Assembly (NCBI RefSeq): GCF_020524165.1 | Contig: NZ_JAIVKU010000003.1 | Coordinates: forward strand, 204,135-268,134 | Direction: 5' to 3' | DNA length: 64,000 nucleotides | DNA from: Guptibacillus hwajinpoensis | GTDB lineage: Bacteria > Bacillota > Bacilli > Bacillales > Guptibacillaceae | In this document: piece by piece, positions 26,029 to 35,478 of the stretch | How positions within the stretch are numbered: the first letter of the stretch is position 1 | How the letters are laid out: every line of letters starts with the position of its first letter | Program-made: the position numbers and the translations under genes | The notes under the pieces: generated by a model | The model's database searches: none | What the model was told of the DNA's origin: nothing | Seen by the model: the letters and a program-made list of their open reading frames with translations, nothing else

Positions 26029-26888
26029 GTGCCATCACGCCCAATCAGTGCCATATATCCTTCTTCAAGAGTGGGATTGACGGCTTCCGCAAACTCAAAC
26101 GGTGCCACAGGTGAAATGGCTCGACAGCGCAACCCTTCAGCTTTTCGTTTTGTTAACGTCATTTGTAGTCCTGCAAGTCGATCCCAATCCTCCTCCTCAA
26201 GATCGAATTCCCAAACAACACCGTTACCTTTACACTGTAGCTCAGAAGGTGACCCGTTAAAGATAATCTGTCCTTTATTTAAAACGATTAAGGTGTCACA
26301 ACTTGATTCAATATCATCTACGATGTGCGTTGATAAAATGACGGTTCTTCTACTCGACACATCTGCCATAATATTGCGAAAACGTAACCGTTCTTCAGGG
26401 TCGAGACCTGCTGATGGTTCATCAAAGATCATGAGGGTGGGTTCACTATACAGTGCCTGGGCAATACCCAGCCGCTGTTTCATTCCATTCGAGAACGTCC
26501 TGATTTTTTGATTTTGTTGACTCCTTAAGTTAAGAGCATCGAGTAAGCGGTTCTTTTCTCGTTCATGGTCATAAAACCCATCCCGCTTTAGCTGTCCCAC
26601 GTAATCAAGAAACTCGGATGCAGTAAGTTGTGGATACAGCTGAAAATGTTGAGGAAGATAGCCAATATCTTTGCGAACACTTGACGCTTCTTTTTGAATC
26701 GAATAACCATTGACAATAATATCTCCAAAAGAAGGTTTTGATACAGCGGCTAGCATTCTCATAAACGTTGTTTTTCCAGCACCATTAGGCCCAATTAGCC
26801 CAATCATTCCTCCTTCAATCGTTAAATTGAGATCGTGGAGGACTTTCTTTTTCTTAAACTGCTTGGTTAGATGAGATACTTCAATCAC
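26025..26888 (-). CDS. ABC transporter ATP-binding protein (first gene of the sigma operon)
   Basis: The 287-residue ATPase has Walker A GPNGAGKTT (about 32-40), signature FSNGMKQRLGIA, Walker B LMIFDEPSAGLD and the switch STHIVDD. The start is GTG 26886-26888 with AAAGGATG 8 bp upstream. It should power the 751-residue permease encoded next. It is promoter-proximal, directly behind a candidate ECF promoter. Confidence 0.92.
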   Translation of the reverse strand: MIEVSHLTKQFKKKKVLHDLNLTIEGGMIGLIGPNGAGKTTFMRMLAAVSKPSFGDIIVNGYSIQKEASSVRKDIGYLPQHFQLYPQLTASEFLDYVGQLKRDGFYDHEREKNRLLDALNLRSQQNQKIRTFSNGMKQRLGIAQALYSEPTLMIFDEPSAGLDPEERLRFRNIMADVSSRRTVILSTHIVDDIESSCDTLIVLNKGQIIFNGSPSELQCKGNGVVWEFDLEEEDWDRLAGLQMTLTKRKAEGLRCRAISPVAPFEFAEAVNPTLEEGYMALIGRDGT

Positions 26889-26920
26889 AGGTGTTCATCC
26901 TTTAAACATTATTCTACTGC

Positions 26921-26952
26921 TAAGACGATTGTTAGCGTGAAAAGGTTTTGTC
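26921..26952 (-). promoter_or_regulatory. candidate ECF-sigma promoter
   Basis: On the minus strand CAAAACC (-35, containing the AAC core) is followed after exactly 16 nt by CGTC (-10). This is the two-block pattern of Bacillus ECF promoters (AAC ... N16-17 ... CGTC/CGTA). It sits about 35 bp before the GTG of the first operon gene, which suggests autoregulation by the sigma factor encoded third in the operon. Confidence 0.6.
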
Positions 26953-26956
26953 AAAC

Positions 26957-26988
26957 AAAAAACCTCTGCACAATTCGTGCAGAGGAAT
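26957..26988 (-). terminator. terminator of the haemolysin III gene
   Basis: On the minus strand CCTCTGCACGAATTGTGCAGAGG followed by TTTTTT, 5 bp after the stop. Nine-bp perfect stem. Confidence 0.92.
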
Positions 26989-26992
26989 AGCT

Positions 26993-27634
26993 TTACAACG
27001 GTAAAACGTAAAACAGAACACAGAAGAAGTGAGCGAGTGTCCCGCCTACAACAAATAAATGCCAGACAGCATGATGGTATTTAAACGCTCTCCATACATA
27101 GAACACGGCACCGATCGTATACAGGATGCCTCCAATGATGAGAAGCATCATTCCGTTCGGATGTAAGTTCTGCGTAAGTGGATTCCAGGCAAGAACGATA
27201 AGCCAACCCATAAGAACGTAAAGAATCGTAGAGATGAAAAGAAATCTTTTAACAAAATAAGCTTTGAAAACTGTTCCAATAATGGCAAGACCCCACACAA
27301 TTCCGAATAATGTCCAGCCAAGCCAGCCTTCAATGACGATAAATAAGAAAGGAGTATACGTACCTGCGATAAAAAAATAAATGGAAGAGTGATCAAGTAT
27401 TTCAAAAAAGTCTTTTGCTTTTCCAGGAGGAAAACTATGCACGAGAGTAGATGCCGTGTATAGCAGCAACATCGTTGTGCCAAAAAGGGTAAAGCTAACA
27501 ATATGCCAGGCCGTTCCGTAAAGTGATGCAAAGACAATTAGTATGACGAGAGCAGCCAGACTAATGATCGCTCCAATTCCATGAGTGATATAATTTGCGC
27601 GTTCTTCACCAACCGTAAACGTATGAGTTGTCAT
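26993..27634 (-). CDS. haemolysin III / PAQR family membrane protein
   Basis: About 213 residues with seven hydrophobic spans and the PAQR motif residues: EERANYITHGIG, STLVHSF, ILDHSSIYFFIAGTYTPF and the C-terminal HAVWHLFVVGGTLAHF. The conserved Ser/His/Asp set (S-H, D-H-S, H...H) is thought to bind zinc and act as a hydrolase. AAGGAATG best fits the ATG at 27632-27634. Confidence 0.9.
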   Translation of the reverse strand: MTTHTFTVGEERANYITHGIGAIISLAALVILIVFASLYGTAWHIVSFTLFGTTMLLLYTASTLVHSFPPGKAKDFFEILDHSSIYFFIAGTYTPFLFIVIEGWLGWTLFGIVWGLAIIGTVFKAYFVKRFLFISTILYVLMGWLIVLAWNPLTQNLHPNGMMLLIIGGILYTIGAVFYVWRAFKYHHAVWHLFVVGGTLAHFFCVLFYVLPL

Positions 27635-27706
27635 AAGCATCATTCCTTAAGATCAATTACTAGAAGTATACTACAGGATTCCCCGCACGTCATTGTTGTG
27701 AAAGTC

Positions 27707-27883
27707 TCATTTTTGATCTCTAAGTTTTTCAGCTTCTTTTAAGAGGTGATAGGTATAAAAATCTTTTTCCTTTATTTGCTCGGTGACAGCTTCCATTACA
27801 AGGAATTCTTCCGCAATTTCTTCTCGCATAGCCGTAAGAAGTTTTTCACTATCAGAAGTAACTAATTTATTCTTTTCGTTCAT
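27707..27883 (-). CDS. small protein resembling alpha/beta SASP
   Basis: A 58-residue protein (MNEKNKLVTSDSEKLLTAMR, then EEIAEEFLVMEAVTEQIKEK). The N-terminal pattern LV---SE--L--M--EIAEEF recalls the first helix of alpha/beta small acid-soluble spore proteins (LLVPGAEQALDQMKYEIAQE), but the conserved second helix with its GGEITKRLV motif is absent. AAAGGAGCG precedes the ATG. Call it SASP-like only tentatively. Confidence 0.5.
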   Translation of the reverse strand: MNEKNKLVTSDSEKLLTAMREEIAEEFLVMEAVTEQIKEKDFYTYHLLKEAEKLRDQK

Positions 27884-27945
27884 AACCATTCGCTCCTTTA
27901 ACATGAAATGATAGTATCATTCTGCCAAAGAATACCGAATTTATT

Positions 27946-29433
27946 CTAATTAAGCTTTGTTTTCTTGTTATCTTTCAAAATGGATCGATAGACATGATAA
28001 CCGCTCGTCGATACGCCAATCGTACCAGCACCAGGAAATACGCTGTCGCCACAAAGCCATAGGCCATCTAGTCCAGTGCGATGAGAAAGACTGTTAAACA
28101 GACTATATTCGTTTGTTTGGGGAAAGCCACCTACCATACCTTTTGGTCTTTTCGTAAAACGCTCCCATGCTCGAGGAGCTCCTGTCATCTGTAACTCAAT
28201 CCCGCTTCTTATATGTGGAATGACGCGTTCAATCCCAGTTAGCATCTTTTCGGTAAGTTCTTGTTTATACTGATCATATTTCTCTTTTGTATCCCAGTGA
28301 TGGAGTTCGGTATGTGTACTGACGGTTAACGTTCGAAAGCCAGCCGGTGCACGGTTAAGGTCGTTCGACTTTGATAGTGATAAAAATAGATGATTTCCCT
28401 CTGTCATGTCTCCCTCAGAGGAAAGCACCTGGCTAAACAGCGCAGTATAATTAGGAATGACTTTCTCATCCAAAGCAAGGTACATTGTAAAAGCGCCCCA
28501 CTGAGATAGTTGGCTTCTCTTTAATAACTTTGAAGGAAGCTGTTTTTGAAGTGGCTCTGGGAGAAGGGGAACAAAACTCTGTACCGGTAAGTTGTTCACA
28601 AGATGATCCGCTTTCCACCGTTCTCCCTTTTGATCAATGGCCACCCAACGGTTATGTTCGCGGCGAATGGTTTGAACTTGTTTCCTGCGATACGTTTTCC
28701 CGCCGTTATTCTCAATATATTGCTGAAGGATTTCAGCAACCCGGTATAATCCCCCTTCCGTGTAATAAGCGCCTTCATGGTAAATGTCGAGAGCAAGAGC
28801 CCCCATCAGGGCCGAACAATTTTCACTTGTTGCTTGCATACTATCAATTAACTGTCCATCTATAAAATGCTTGAAACCCGTTGCCTTCATAAGGTTATGT
28901 TTCAAAAGAAGATCGCCCATTGTTTTTCTTAAGTATGGGAGAAGAAGCGGAGTGCCGGGTTTTAGAGACAGAAGCAGACCTCTCCATTCCGCGAATGTAA
29001 CCGGTGGAACAACCGGAAGGGGATCAATTAGTTTTCGAATTTCTGCACCCATTTTCCATATCTCCTGGTAGAAGGAAACAATTTTTTCAGCGTAATCTGG
29101 GAATTGAATCGCACATTCTGATAAGTGACGATTTCGATCAGAATAGTAAGGCATGACCCGACTCCCCTGGTAAATTCTCATAATTTCATCCATTGCTATG
29201 GCGGGAAACGATAGTCCTAATTCTTTGAAAATCCGATGATGTAAGCCGCCTTCTTCAAAGCCCATTCCCATCGTTGCGCCAACTGGAAAAAGAAACTTTC
29301 CTCTGCTGAACTTTCCAGCAGATCCCCCCCATTCATTTGAGGCTTCAAGTATTGTCACTTGGTAACCTTCTTTTGTCAGTAAGGCTCCAGTCGTTAGTCC
29401 ACCGATCCCCCCACCAATCACAATGATCTCCAT
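27946..29433 (-). CDS. phytoene desaturase / CrtI-like FAD oxidoreductase
   Basis: A 495-residue flavoprotein. The N-terminal Rossmann motif is VIGGGIGGLTTGALLTKEGY, followed by ILEASNEWGGSAG. The C-terminal FAD-binding block GLWLCGDSVFPGAGTIGVST is typical of the CrtI/prolycopene-isomerase family. GGAGGG lies 6 bp before the ATG at 29431-29433. No carotenoid synthase gene is nearby, so the substrate is open. Confidence 0.9.
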   Translation of the reverse strand: MEIIVIGGGIGGLTTGALLTKEGYQVTILEASNEWGGSAGKFSRGKFLFPVGATMGMGFEEGGLHHRIFKELGLSFPAIAMDEIMRIYQGSRVMPYYSDRNRHLSECAIQFPDYAEKIVSFYQEIWKMGAEIRKLIDPLPVVPPVTFAEWRGLLLSLKPGTPLLLPYLRKTMGDLLLKHNLMKATGFKHFIDGQLIDSMQATSENCSALMGALALDIYHEGAYYTEGGLYRVAEILQQYIENNGGKTYRRKQVQTIRREHNRWVAIDQKGERWKADHLVNNLPVQSFVPLLPEPLQKQLPSKLLKRSQLSQWGAFTMYLALDEKVIPNYTALFSQVLSSEGDMTEGNHLFLSLSKSNDLNRAPAGFRTLTVSTHTELHHWDTKEKYDQYKQELTEKMLTGIERVIPHIRSGIELQMTGAPRAWERFTKRPKGMVGGFPQTNEYSLFNSLSHRTGLDGLWLCGDSVFPGAGTIGVSTSGYHVYRSILKDNKKTKLN

Positions 29434-29661
29434 TTTAATCCCTCCATCGTGCTCCACATTCCATTTCCTTCTATTATAATGGTGATCAGGATACATATCA
29501 TGTTTCAGTATGTCTTACAGATAGAGAGATTTAATGAAAATTCCATGTTTGTACCGTGGTACTTGTCCAGCCAATTAGAGCGAATCGACATAAGATAATG
29601 TAAAGAGTGAGGTCAGGTCCCCCCCTTTTGTAAATACTCACTCTTTGTGACCCATAAGTTT
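29434..29661. other. intergenic stretch with a 10-bp inverted repeat
   Basis: AAAGAGTGAG (29602-29611) pairs perfectly with CTCACTCTTT (29637-29646) around a loop containing GTCAGGTCCCCCCC. The GGTC...CCCC motif recalls REP-like sequences of Bacillaceae, but only one copy is present. Nothing coding was seen. Confidence 0.4.
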
Positions 29662-29690
29662 GAGTCAGAATTTATTCTGACTCTTTTTTT
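29662..29690 (+). terminator. Rho-independent terminator
   Basis: GAGTCAGAA, TTTA and TTCTGACTC followed by T7. It faces rightward, yet no + strand gene is recognised before it within 9 kb, so it may serve a short unannotated transcript. Confidence 0.85.
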
Positions 29691-29774
29691 GTTTCAGTAA
29701 ACGTGATGTTTCTTTCGTCGGCCCTCTATCAGAGCAGTTTGTTTTCGAACCTTGTAAAGAAGGGGGAATCAGCC

Positions 29775-30107
29775 TTGCTTGAAATTATCGAAATTGGAAC
29801 AAATGAGCATGGACGAGAGCTAACGATTCGAGAGCTTATTAAGGTTCTTGAAGAACATCCTCTTGATCCTGCCTTTGAAGAAAGCGGAAACTTTATTTTT
29901 CCATATCAGCCCGTCCGTGATGCAAAACGCTATGAAGGTTGCCGAGCTTTTTTTGGTGACTTTGCGATGATCTCCTGTCGTTTCTTTATTGTGACAGATG
30001 AGAAGGTACTGATAGACGAGTTAATTAAGGCGATCAAAGAAAATCAAGAACGTATTGATTATGGAAGATTAAGAGATGTCCAGGTGAATGGTCGAGTATC
30101 CTCTTAA
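29775..30107 (+). CDS. conserved-looking protein, unknown function
   Basis: From a TTG at 29775 behind AGGGGGAATC the product has 110 residues (MLEIIEIGTNEHGRELTIRE...). It contains FAMISCRFFIVTDEKVLIDE and ends in a basic tail. The frame is open 72 bp further upstream, but without a ribosome site. The fold looks alpha/beta and cytosolic. No family was recognised. Confidence 0.65.
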   Translation: MLEIIEIGTNEHGRELTIRELIKVLEEHPLDPAFEESGNFIFPYQPVRDAKRYEGCRAFFGDFAMISCRFFIVTDEKVLIDELIKAIKENQERIDYGRLRDVQVNGRVSS

Positions 30108-30152
30108 ATATGCTATACTTAGGATATTCTGCGTGTGATTGGAGTGAAAGAA

Positions 30153-30422
30153 ATGAGTCTTGAAACACTTCAGGAACAAGTTGATGGCTTGATGGACAAA
30201 TACACCGAACTTCTTCTTGGAGATACAAGTCCTGAGCTTAAGGAAAAAGTAAAGCTTTGGGCCATGTACACGCATCTCTCCAAAACGATGCCTCCATTAG
30301 CGAAGCACTGGAACCAAACGTATCCTGATGCAAAAGATGCCATGAAAGAGTTGGTGGCTGAAATTAAAACCATGAACGAGGAGCACCGAAAAGCTCAAGC
30401 GTCAAATAAAGAAGCTGATTAA
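30153..30422 (+). CDS. yusU: DUF2573 protein (YusU-like)
   Basis: An 89-residue helical protein with LLLGDTSPELKEKVKLWAMY, THLSKTMPPLAKHWNQTYPD and IKTMNEEHRK, the pattern of the YusU/DUF2573 family. GGAGTG before the ATG at 30153 decides the start over an ATG at 30135. Function unknown. Its presence beside fadM agrees with B. subtilis yus-region gene content. Confidence 0.85.
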   Translation: MSLETLQEQVDGLMDKYTELLLGDTSPELKEKVKLWAMYTHLSKTMPPLAKHWNQTYPDAKDAMKELVAEIKTMNEEHRKAQASNKEAD

Positions 30423-30423
30423 T

Positions 30424-30456
30424 GAAACCAGGATTTTCTCCTGGTTTCATTTTTTC
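30424..30456 (+). terminator. Rho-independent terminator
   Basis: GAAACCAGGA and TCCTGGTTTC arms followed by ATTTTTT. Confidence 0.9.
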
Positions 30457-30759
30457 GTGTAGACCCAATTTTATATGGGCAGCCATAAATGAAGAAAAGC
30501 AAAGGATCCGAAAGCCACGATCGGAAATATACTAGTGTATCGTTTATACTTTCTAATTAGTGGGGTATAGAGTAAAAAGATAGTTAAAATTTAACAGGAT
30601 TAATTCGAGAGAAAATCTATCAAAACTAGCCGAATCTTTAGCATATCATGGTAGAATAGGAGAAGAGGCGAAATATGGCGGTATTTGATACTATATGCCG
30701 ATTTTCTCCAAAATATATTTTTTATAACGCTTTGTATGCGTTTTCATGGAGGGGTTATG
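30457..30759 (+). other. fadM upstream region
   Basis: Non-coding. A TAGAAT -10-like hexamer lies near 30652. No FadR operator, riboswitch or other structured element was seen here. Confidence 0.4.
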
Positions 30760-31674
30760 ATGGAACAAGTAATGCGTAATTTCTTTTTATACATGGGGAA
30801 GAATAGAGTAGCAACAAAAGTAGCGAAGCGGTATGGTATGCGTTTTGGAGCAAGCCGATTTGTAGCCGGTGCGTCTCTTGATAGTTCCGTAAACGCGATA
30901 AAAAGGTTAAATCAAAAAGGATTATCTGTTACGATCGATCATTTAGGTGAATTTGTTGATAATGCCGCCGAGGCTGATGAAATGACAAATCATTGTATTG
31001 AAGCGATTGAGCGAATTGCAGCAGAGAAGCTGGATTCACAGCTTTCTCTTAAACTCACATCAATGGGACTCGATATTGATGATGAGATCACGATGAAAAA
31101 TATGCGTCGCATTCTCGAAGCCGCCGATCGACACGACGTTTTTGTGACAATCGATATGGAAGATTTCGAGAGATGTGGGAAAACCATTGAAATTTTCACT
31201 AAGCTTAAGAAAGAATTTGCGAATATTGGAACAGTTCTGCAAGCGTATTTGTACCGGGTAGCTAACGATGTTGAGAAGCTGAATGAGCTCTCACCTAACC
31301 TGAGACTTGTGAAAGGTGCCTATAAAGAATCCCATAAAGTAGCTTTTCCAGACAAAAAAGATGTGGATGAAAATTTTAAAAAGATTATTAAAATGCATTT
31401 GTTAAATGGGAATTATACAGCCATTGCTACTCACGATAACCAGATTATTGAATACACAAAGCAACTCGTTAAAGAATACAATATTCCGCACACACAATTT
31501 GAGTTTCAAATGCTCTATGGGATCTGTGTAGAAAAACAAGAAGAACTTCTTAAAGAAGGGTACAAAATGCGCGTCTACGTCCCTTATGGAAAAGACTGGT
31601 ACGGCTATTTTATGAGAAGACTGGCCGAGCGACCTGCAAACGTAGCCTTTGTGTTAAAAGGTATGATGAAATAA
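30760..31674 (+). CDS. fadM: proline dehydrogenase-like protein FadM
   Basis: A 304-residue single-domain proline dehydrogenase (TIM barrel with FAD), with SLKLTSMGLDID, DMEDFERCGKTIEI, LRLVKGAYKESH, IATHDNQI and the C-terminal VPYGKDWYGYFMRRLAERP that contacts proline. It oxidises proline to pyrroline-5-carboxylate and sits beside the beta-oxidation genes as in B. subtilis fadMNAE. GGAGGGG favours the ATG at 30760 over the one at 30757. Its own terminator separates it from fadN. Confidence 0.92.
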   Translation: MEQVMRNFFLYMGKNRVATKVAKRYGMRFGASRFVAGASLDSSVNAIKRLNQKGLSVTIDHLGEFVDNAAEADEMTNHCIEAIERIAAEKLDSQLSLKLTSMGLDIDDEITMKNMRRILEAADRHDVFVTIDMEDFERCGKTIEIFTKLKKEFANIGTVLQAYLYRVANDVEKLNELSPNLRLVKGAYKESHKVAFPDKKDVDENFKKIIKMHLLNGNYTAIATHDNQIIEYTKQLVKEYNIPHTQFEFQMLYGICVEKQEELLKEGYKMRVYVPYGKDWYGYFMRRLAERPANVAFVLKGMMK

Positions 31675-31675
31675 G

Positions 31676-31702
31676 AAAAGGCGGGCGATTGTCCGCTTTT
31701 AC
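31676..31702 (+). terminator. terminator between fadM and fadN
   Basis: AAAAGGCGG and CCGCTTTT arms right after the fadM stop; stem of moderate stability. Confidence 0.7.
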
Positions 31703-31826
31703 AACAAGTCCAGAAGAAGTCGTAAAATTTTGTTAAAAAAATAAGTGTGGTATATTGCTAAATTTCAGAATATATTTTATAGTAGAGACAGAGGAAATGA
31801 TCTCGCTCTTTTTTTTGAGACAAAAA

Positions 31827-31844
31827 TGAATGAGCATTCATTCA
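31827..31844. promoter_or_regulatory. FadR operator
   Basis: TGAATGAGCATTCATTCA fits the B. subtilis FadR (YsiA) consensus TGAATGAMTANTCATTCA, with both TGAATGA/TCATTCA arms intact. It lies 17 bp before the fadN ATG, where FadR would block transcription until long-chain acyl-CoA releases it. Confidence 0.9.
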
Positions 31845-31860
31845 ACAGGGGAGGTTCGCT

Positions 31861-34257
31861 ATGACACGTAGCATTCATAAAGTAGCTGTATTAGGAGCAG
31901 GAGTAATGGGATCAGGCATTGCCGCCCACCTGGCGAATGTAGGAATTCCAAGTTTGTTATTGGATATTGCACCAAAAGAACCAAACGAGAAGGAAAAAGC
32001 CAAAGGCCTTACGCTAGCTGATCGCTCGGTCAGAAACAGACTTGCATCAGAAGCGATTGAGAAGTTAAAGAAACAAAAGCCTGCACCACTTTCGAAAAAA
32101 GATCACATTCAATTAATTGAAGCAGGAAATATGGAAGATGATATGGAGCGCTTGCAGGAAGTTGACTGGATCATTGAAGTGGTCGTTGAAAACCTGGAAA
32201 TTAAGAAAAAAGTATATGAAAAAGTAGATCAATTTAGAAGACCCGGCACGATTGTTAGCTCGAATACGTCGGGTATTTCCGTAGAAGCAATGGCTGAAGG
32301 AAGATCAGAAGATTTCAGAAAACACTTTCTTGGTACCCATTTCTTTAACCCACCTAGATATCTAAAGCTTCTTGAAGTGATCCCTACGAAAGACACAGAT
32401 CCAGAAGTTCTTTCTTATATGAAAACTTTTGGTGAGGATACTCTCGGTAAAGGTGTTGTTGAGACGAAAGATACACCAAACTTTATTGCGAATCGTATCG
32501 GGACTTATGGTCTTCTTGTAACAGTGAGAGAAATGCTAAACCGCGGGTTTTCAGTTGGTGAGGTAGATTCTGTTACTGGTCCAGCAATTGGCCGTCCAAA
32601 AAGTGCCACGTTCAGAACACTTGATGTTGTTGGGCTTGATACGTTTATCCACGTAGCAAACAACGTTTTTGAGCAGGTTGAGGGCGATGAGAAAGAAGTT
32701 TTCCGCATTCCTGAATTTATGCAGCAGATGAAAGAAAAAGGCTGGATTGGAGCAAAAGCGGGTCAGGGCTTTTTTGTAAAACAAAAAGGCGCAAAAGGTA
32801 GCGAAATTTTAGAGTTGAATCCAAGGTCGCTTGAATATGAACCAAGACAGAAATTAAAAACGGCTTCTGTTGAGGCGAGTAAACAAGCGAAGTCAAAAGC
32901 GGATAAACTGAAAGCGCTTGCTTATGCGAATGATCGCGCTGGTGAATTAATCTGGAACATTATGAAGCCTGTACTCCTCTATTCTGCTGAGAAAGCTTAT
33001 GAAATTGCAGATGATATCGATGCCGTCGATCGTGCAATGAAATGGGGCTTTGGCTGGGAAATGGGTCCGTTCGAAACGTGGGACGCACTCGGAGTAGAGA
33101 AGTCGGTGGCTCGAATGAAAGAAGAAGGGGAAACGGTTCCTGAATGGGTTGATCAGATGCTGGCTTCAGGTCAAACCTCTTTCTATAAACAGGAAGGCGC
33201 CACTCAATCTTTCTATCATAAAGGTGATCAGAAAGTAGTCGAAGAGAGTAAGAAGATTATTCATCTTAAAGGACTAAAAGCTCAGAATCGTGTAATTAAG
33301 AAAAATACAGGCGCAACGCTACTTGACCTTGGCGATGGCGTGGCAGGCCTTGAGTTTCATTCTCCAAATAATGCGATTGGGATGGATATTCTCCAGATGA
33401 TCAATGAAGCTGTTGATGAAACGGAGAAGAACTTTGAAGGGCTTGTGATTGGGAACCAGGGTAAGAATTTCTGCGTTGGTGCCAATGTTGCTTACATGTT
33501 AATGGAAGCTCAGGATGATAATTTCTTTGAAATTGAAATGGTTGCAAGGAAGTTCCAACAGTCAATGGGCCGTATCCGTTATTCGAAGAAACCAGTTGTT
33601 GCAGCACCATTCCAAATGACGCTAGGCGGCGGAGCGGAAGTATGTATGCCAGCTGCCTCCATTCAAGCATCATTTGAAACCTACATGGGTCTTGTAGAAG
33701 TAGGGGTTGGTTTAATCCCGGGTGGAGGCGGAAACAAAGAGCTTTATCTTCGCCAGTTAGAACAAACACCACCTGGAGTGAATGTCAATCTTACCGACAT
33801 TGCAGCCAATGTGTTTGAAACCATCGCAATGGCGAAAGTGTCAACCTCGGCACATGAAGCAATGGAGAGAGGATTTATTCGGCCTCAGGATGGGATTAGT
33901 GCTAACGCGGACCACGTCCTTCATGATGCAAAGGAAAAGGTGTTATTCCTTGCTGAACAGGGCTATCAGCCGCCTGTATCTAAAAAGATCCCAGTTGCAG
34001 GCGAAGCAGGTTATGCTGCAATGCTAATGGGAGCAAAAACGATGAAGTGGAGCGGCTACTTGTCCGATCATGATTTGACGATTGCAACGAAGCTTGCTCA
34101 TGTCATTGCAGGCGGAAAAGTAAAAGAAGGAACACTTGTCGATGAACAGTATCTACTTGATCTTGAGCGTGAAGCGTTCCTCAGCCTGCTAGGAGAGCCA
34201 AAAACGCAAGCAAGAATGCAGCACATGTTAGTAAAAGGAAAGCCGCTGCGTAACTAG
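31861..34257 (+). CDS. fadN: 3-hydroxyacyl-CoA dehydrogenase / enoyl-CoA hydratase FadN
   Basis: The 798-residue bifunctional enzyme carries out the hydration and second dehydrogenation of beta-oxidation. The N-terminal NAD-binding motif is [20 protein letters not shown], followed by the HACD segment [16 protein letters not shown]. The C-terminal third is a crotonase fold ([35 protein letters not shown]). Domain order is the reverse of E. coli FadB, as is normal for FadN. GGGGAGG precedes the ATG, and fadA follows after 19 bp. Confidence 0.96.
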   Translation: MTRSIHKVAVLGAGVMGSGIAAHLANVGIPSLLLDIAPKEPNEKEKAKGLTLADRSVRNRLASEAIEKLKKQKPAPLSKKDHIQLIEAGNMEDDMERLQEVDWIIEVVVENLEIKKKVYEKVDQFRRPGTIVSSNTSGISVEAMAEGRSEDFRKHFLGTHFFNPPRYLKLLEVIPTKDTDPEVLSYMKTFGEDTLGKGVVETKDTPNFIANRIGTYGLLVTVREMLNRGFSVGEVDSVTGPAIGRPKSATFRTLDVVGLDTFIHVANNVFEQVEGDEKEVFRIPEFMQQMKEKGWIGAKAGQGFFVKQKGAKGSEILELNPRSLEYEPRQKLKTASVEASKQAKSKADKLKALAYANDRAGELIWNIMKPVLLYSAEKAYEIADDIDAVDRAMKWGFGWEMGPFETWDALGVEKSVARMKEEGETVPEWVDQMLASGQTSFYKQEGATQSFYHKGDQKVVEESKKIIHLKGLKAQNRVIKKNTGATLLDLGDGVAGLEFHSPNNAIGMDILQMINEAVDETEKNFEGLVIGNQGKNFCVGANVAYMLMEAQDDNFFEIEMVARKFQQSMGRIRYSKKPVVAAPFQMTLGGGAEVCMPAASIQASFETYMGLVEVGVGLIPGGGGNKELYLRQLEQTPPGVNVNLTDIAANVFETIAMAKVSTSAHEAMERGFIRPQDGISANADHVLHDAKEKVLFLAEQGYQPPVSKKIPVAGEAGYAAMLMGAKTMKWSGYLSDHDLTIATKLAHVIAGGKVKEGTLVDEQYLLDLEREAFLSLLGEPKTQARMQHMLVKGKPLRN

Positions 34258-34276
34258 TATGGAGGAGGGAAGTTTG

Positions 34277-35452
34277 ATGAGAGAAGCAGTTATTGTATCT
34301 GGAGCAAGAACACCTGTAGGAAAAGCTAATCGTGGAACGCTTGCAAATATGCGTCCTGACGACCTTGGGGCCATTGCCGTTGCGGAAACGCTTAAGCGTG
34401 CAGGCGGTTATGATGGTGAAATAGATGACGTGATTATCGGATGTGCTATCCCTGAAGCGGAACAGGGGTTAAATGTCGCAAGAATGGTAGGGGCCAGAGC
34501 GGGCCTTTCGGAAACCGTACCAGCGATTACAATCAATCGCTATTGCTCTTCTGGATTGCAAAGCATTGCCTATTCCGCTGAGCGAATTATGCTTGGGCAG
34601 TCAGAAACAATTCTAGCTGGTGGCGTAGAGTCTATGAGTCTTGTACCTATGGGCGGGCATGTGATCAAGCCAAATCCTGCTCTTGTAGAAGAAAAACCTG
34701 AATACATTATGGGGATGGGGCATACGGCGGAAGAAGTGGCGCGTCGCTTTGAAATTAGCCGAGAAGATCAGGATGCTTTTGCGCTAAGAAGTCATCAGCG
34801 TGCAGCACAGGCAATTAAAGATGGTAAATTCCAGGATGAAATTGTTCCAGTAGAAGTGACAAAAAAGTGGATTGATGAGAAAAACAAGCTTCAAGAAAAG
34901 AAATTTCTTTTTTCACAAGATGAAGGAGTACGTGCGGATACATCTCTAGATGTTCTTGGAAAACTGCGTCCGGTCTTTAATGTGAGGGGTTCTGTTACAG
35001 CAGGGAACTCTTCTCAAACAAGTGATGGAGCAGCGAGCGTCCTCGTCATGGATCGTGAAAAAGCAGAGAGCGAAGGATTAGCGCCAATGGCAAAATTCCG
35101 ATCGTTTGCAGTAGCAGGAGTAGCGCCAGAAATCATGGGAGTTGGCCCAATTGAAGCCATCCCTAAAGCACTTCGTCTTGCAGGCCTTGAACTATCAGAT
35201 ATTGGATTGTTTGAACTAAACGAAGCTTTTGCTTCTCAATCACTTCGCGTTATTCGAAAGCTCGGTCTTGATGAAGAGAAAGTGAATGTAAACGGAGGCG
35301 CCATTGCTCTTGGGCATCCACTTGGATGTACTGGAACGAAGCTAACGCTTAGTTTAATTCATGAAATGAAGCGTCGCGGAGAACAGTTTGGTGTTGTCAC
35401 AATGTGTATTGGAGGCGGCATGGGTGCTGCTGGTGTGTTTGAAATTCTATAA
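34277..35452 (+). CDS. fadA: acetyl-CoA C-acyltransferase FadA
   Basis: A 391-residue thiolase that cleaves 3-ketoacyl-CoA. The catalytic cysteine is Cys90 ([10 protein letters not shown]). [11 protein letters not shown] and the second active-site cysteine in TMCIGGGMG are present. GGAGGAGGGAAG before ATG 34277 decides against the upstream in-frame ATG at 34259, which lies inside the ribosome site. Second gene of the fadNAE unit. Confidence 0.96.
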   Translation: MREAVIVSGARTPVGKANRGTLANMRPDDLGAIAVAETLKRAGGYDGEIDDVIIGCAIPEAEQGLNVARMVGARAGLSETVPAITINRYCSSGLQSIAYSAERIMLGQSETILAGGVESMSLVPMGGHVIKPNPALVEEKPEYIMGMGHTAEEVARRFEISREDQDAFALRSHQRAAQAIKDGKFQDEIVPVEVTKKWIDEKNKLQEKKFLFSQDEGVRADTSLDVLGKLRPVFNVRGSVTAGNSSQTSDGAASVLVMDREKAESEGLAPMAKFRSFAVAGVAPEIMGVGPIEAIPKALRLAGLELSDIGLFELNEAFASQSLRVIRKLGLDEEKVNVNGGAIALGHPLGCTGTKLTLSLIHEMKRRGEQFGVVTMCIGGGMGAAGVFEIL

Positions 35453-35478
35453 ACAATGAAAACGGAGGAATGATCAGC

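Noticed and set aside
26008..26511. 167-codon + strand frame over the ABC ATPase gene
   Set aside because: Mirror of conserved ATPase motifs; Ser/Arg-rich composition typical of antisense frames.
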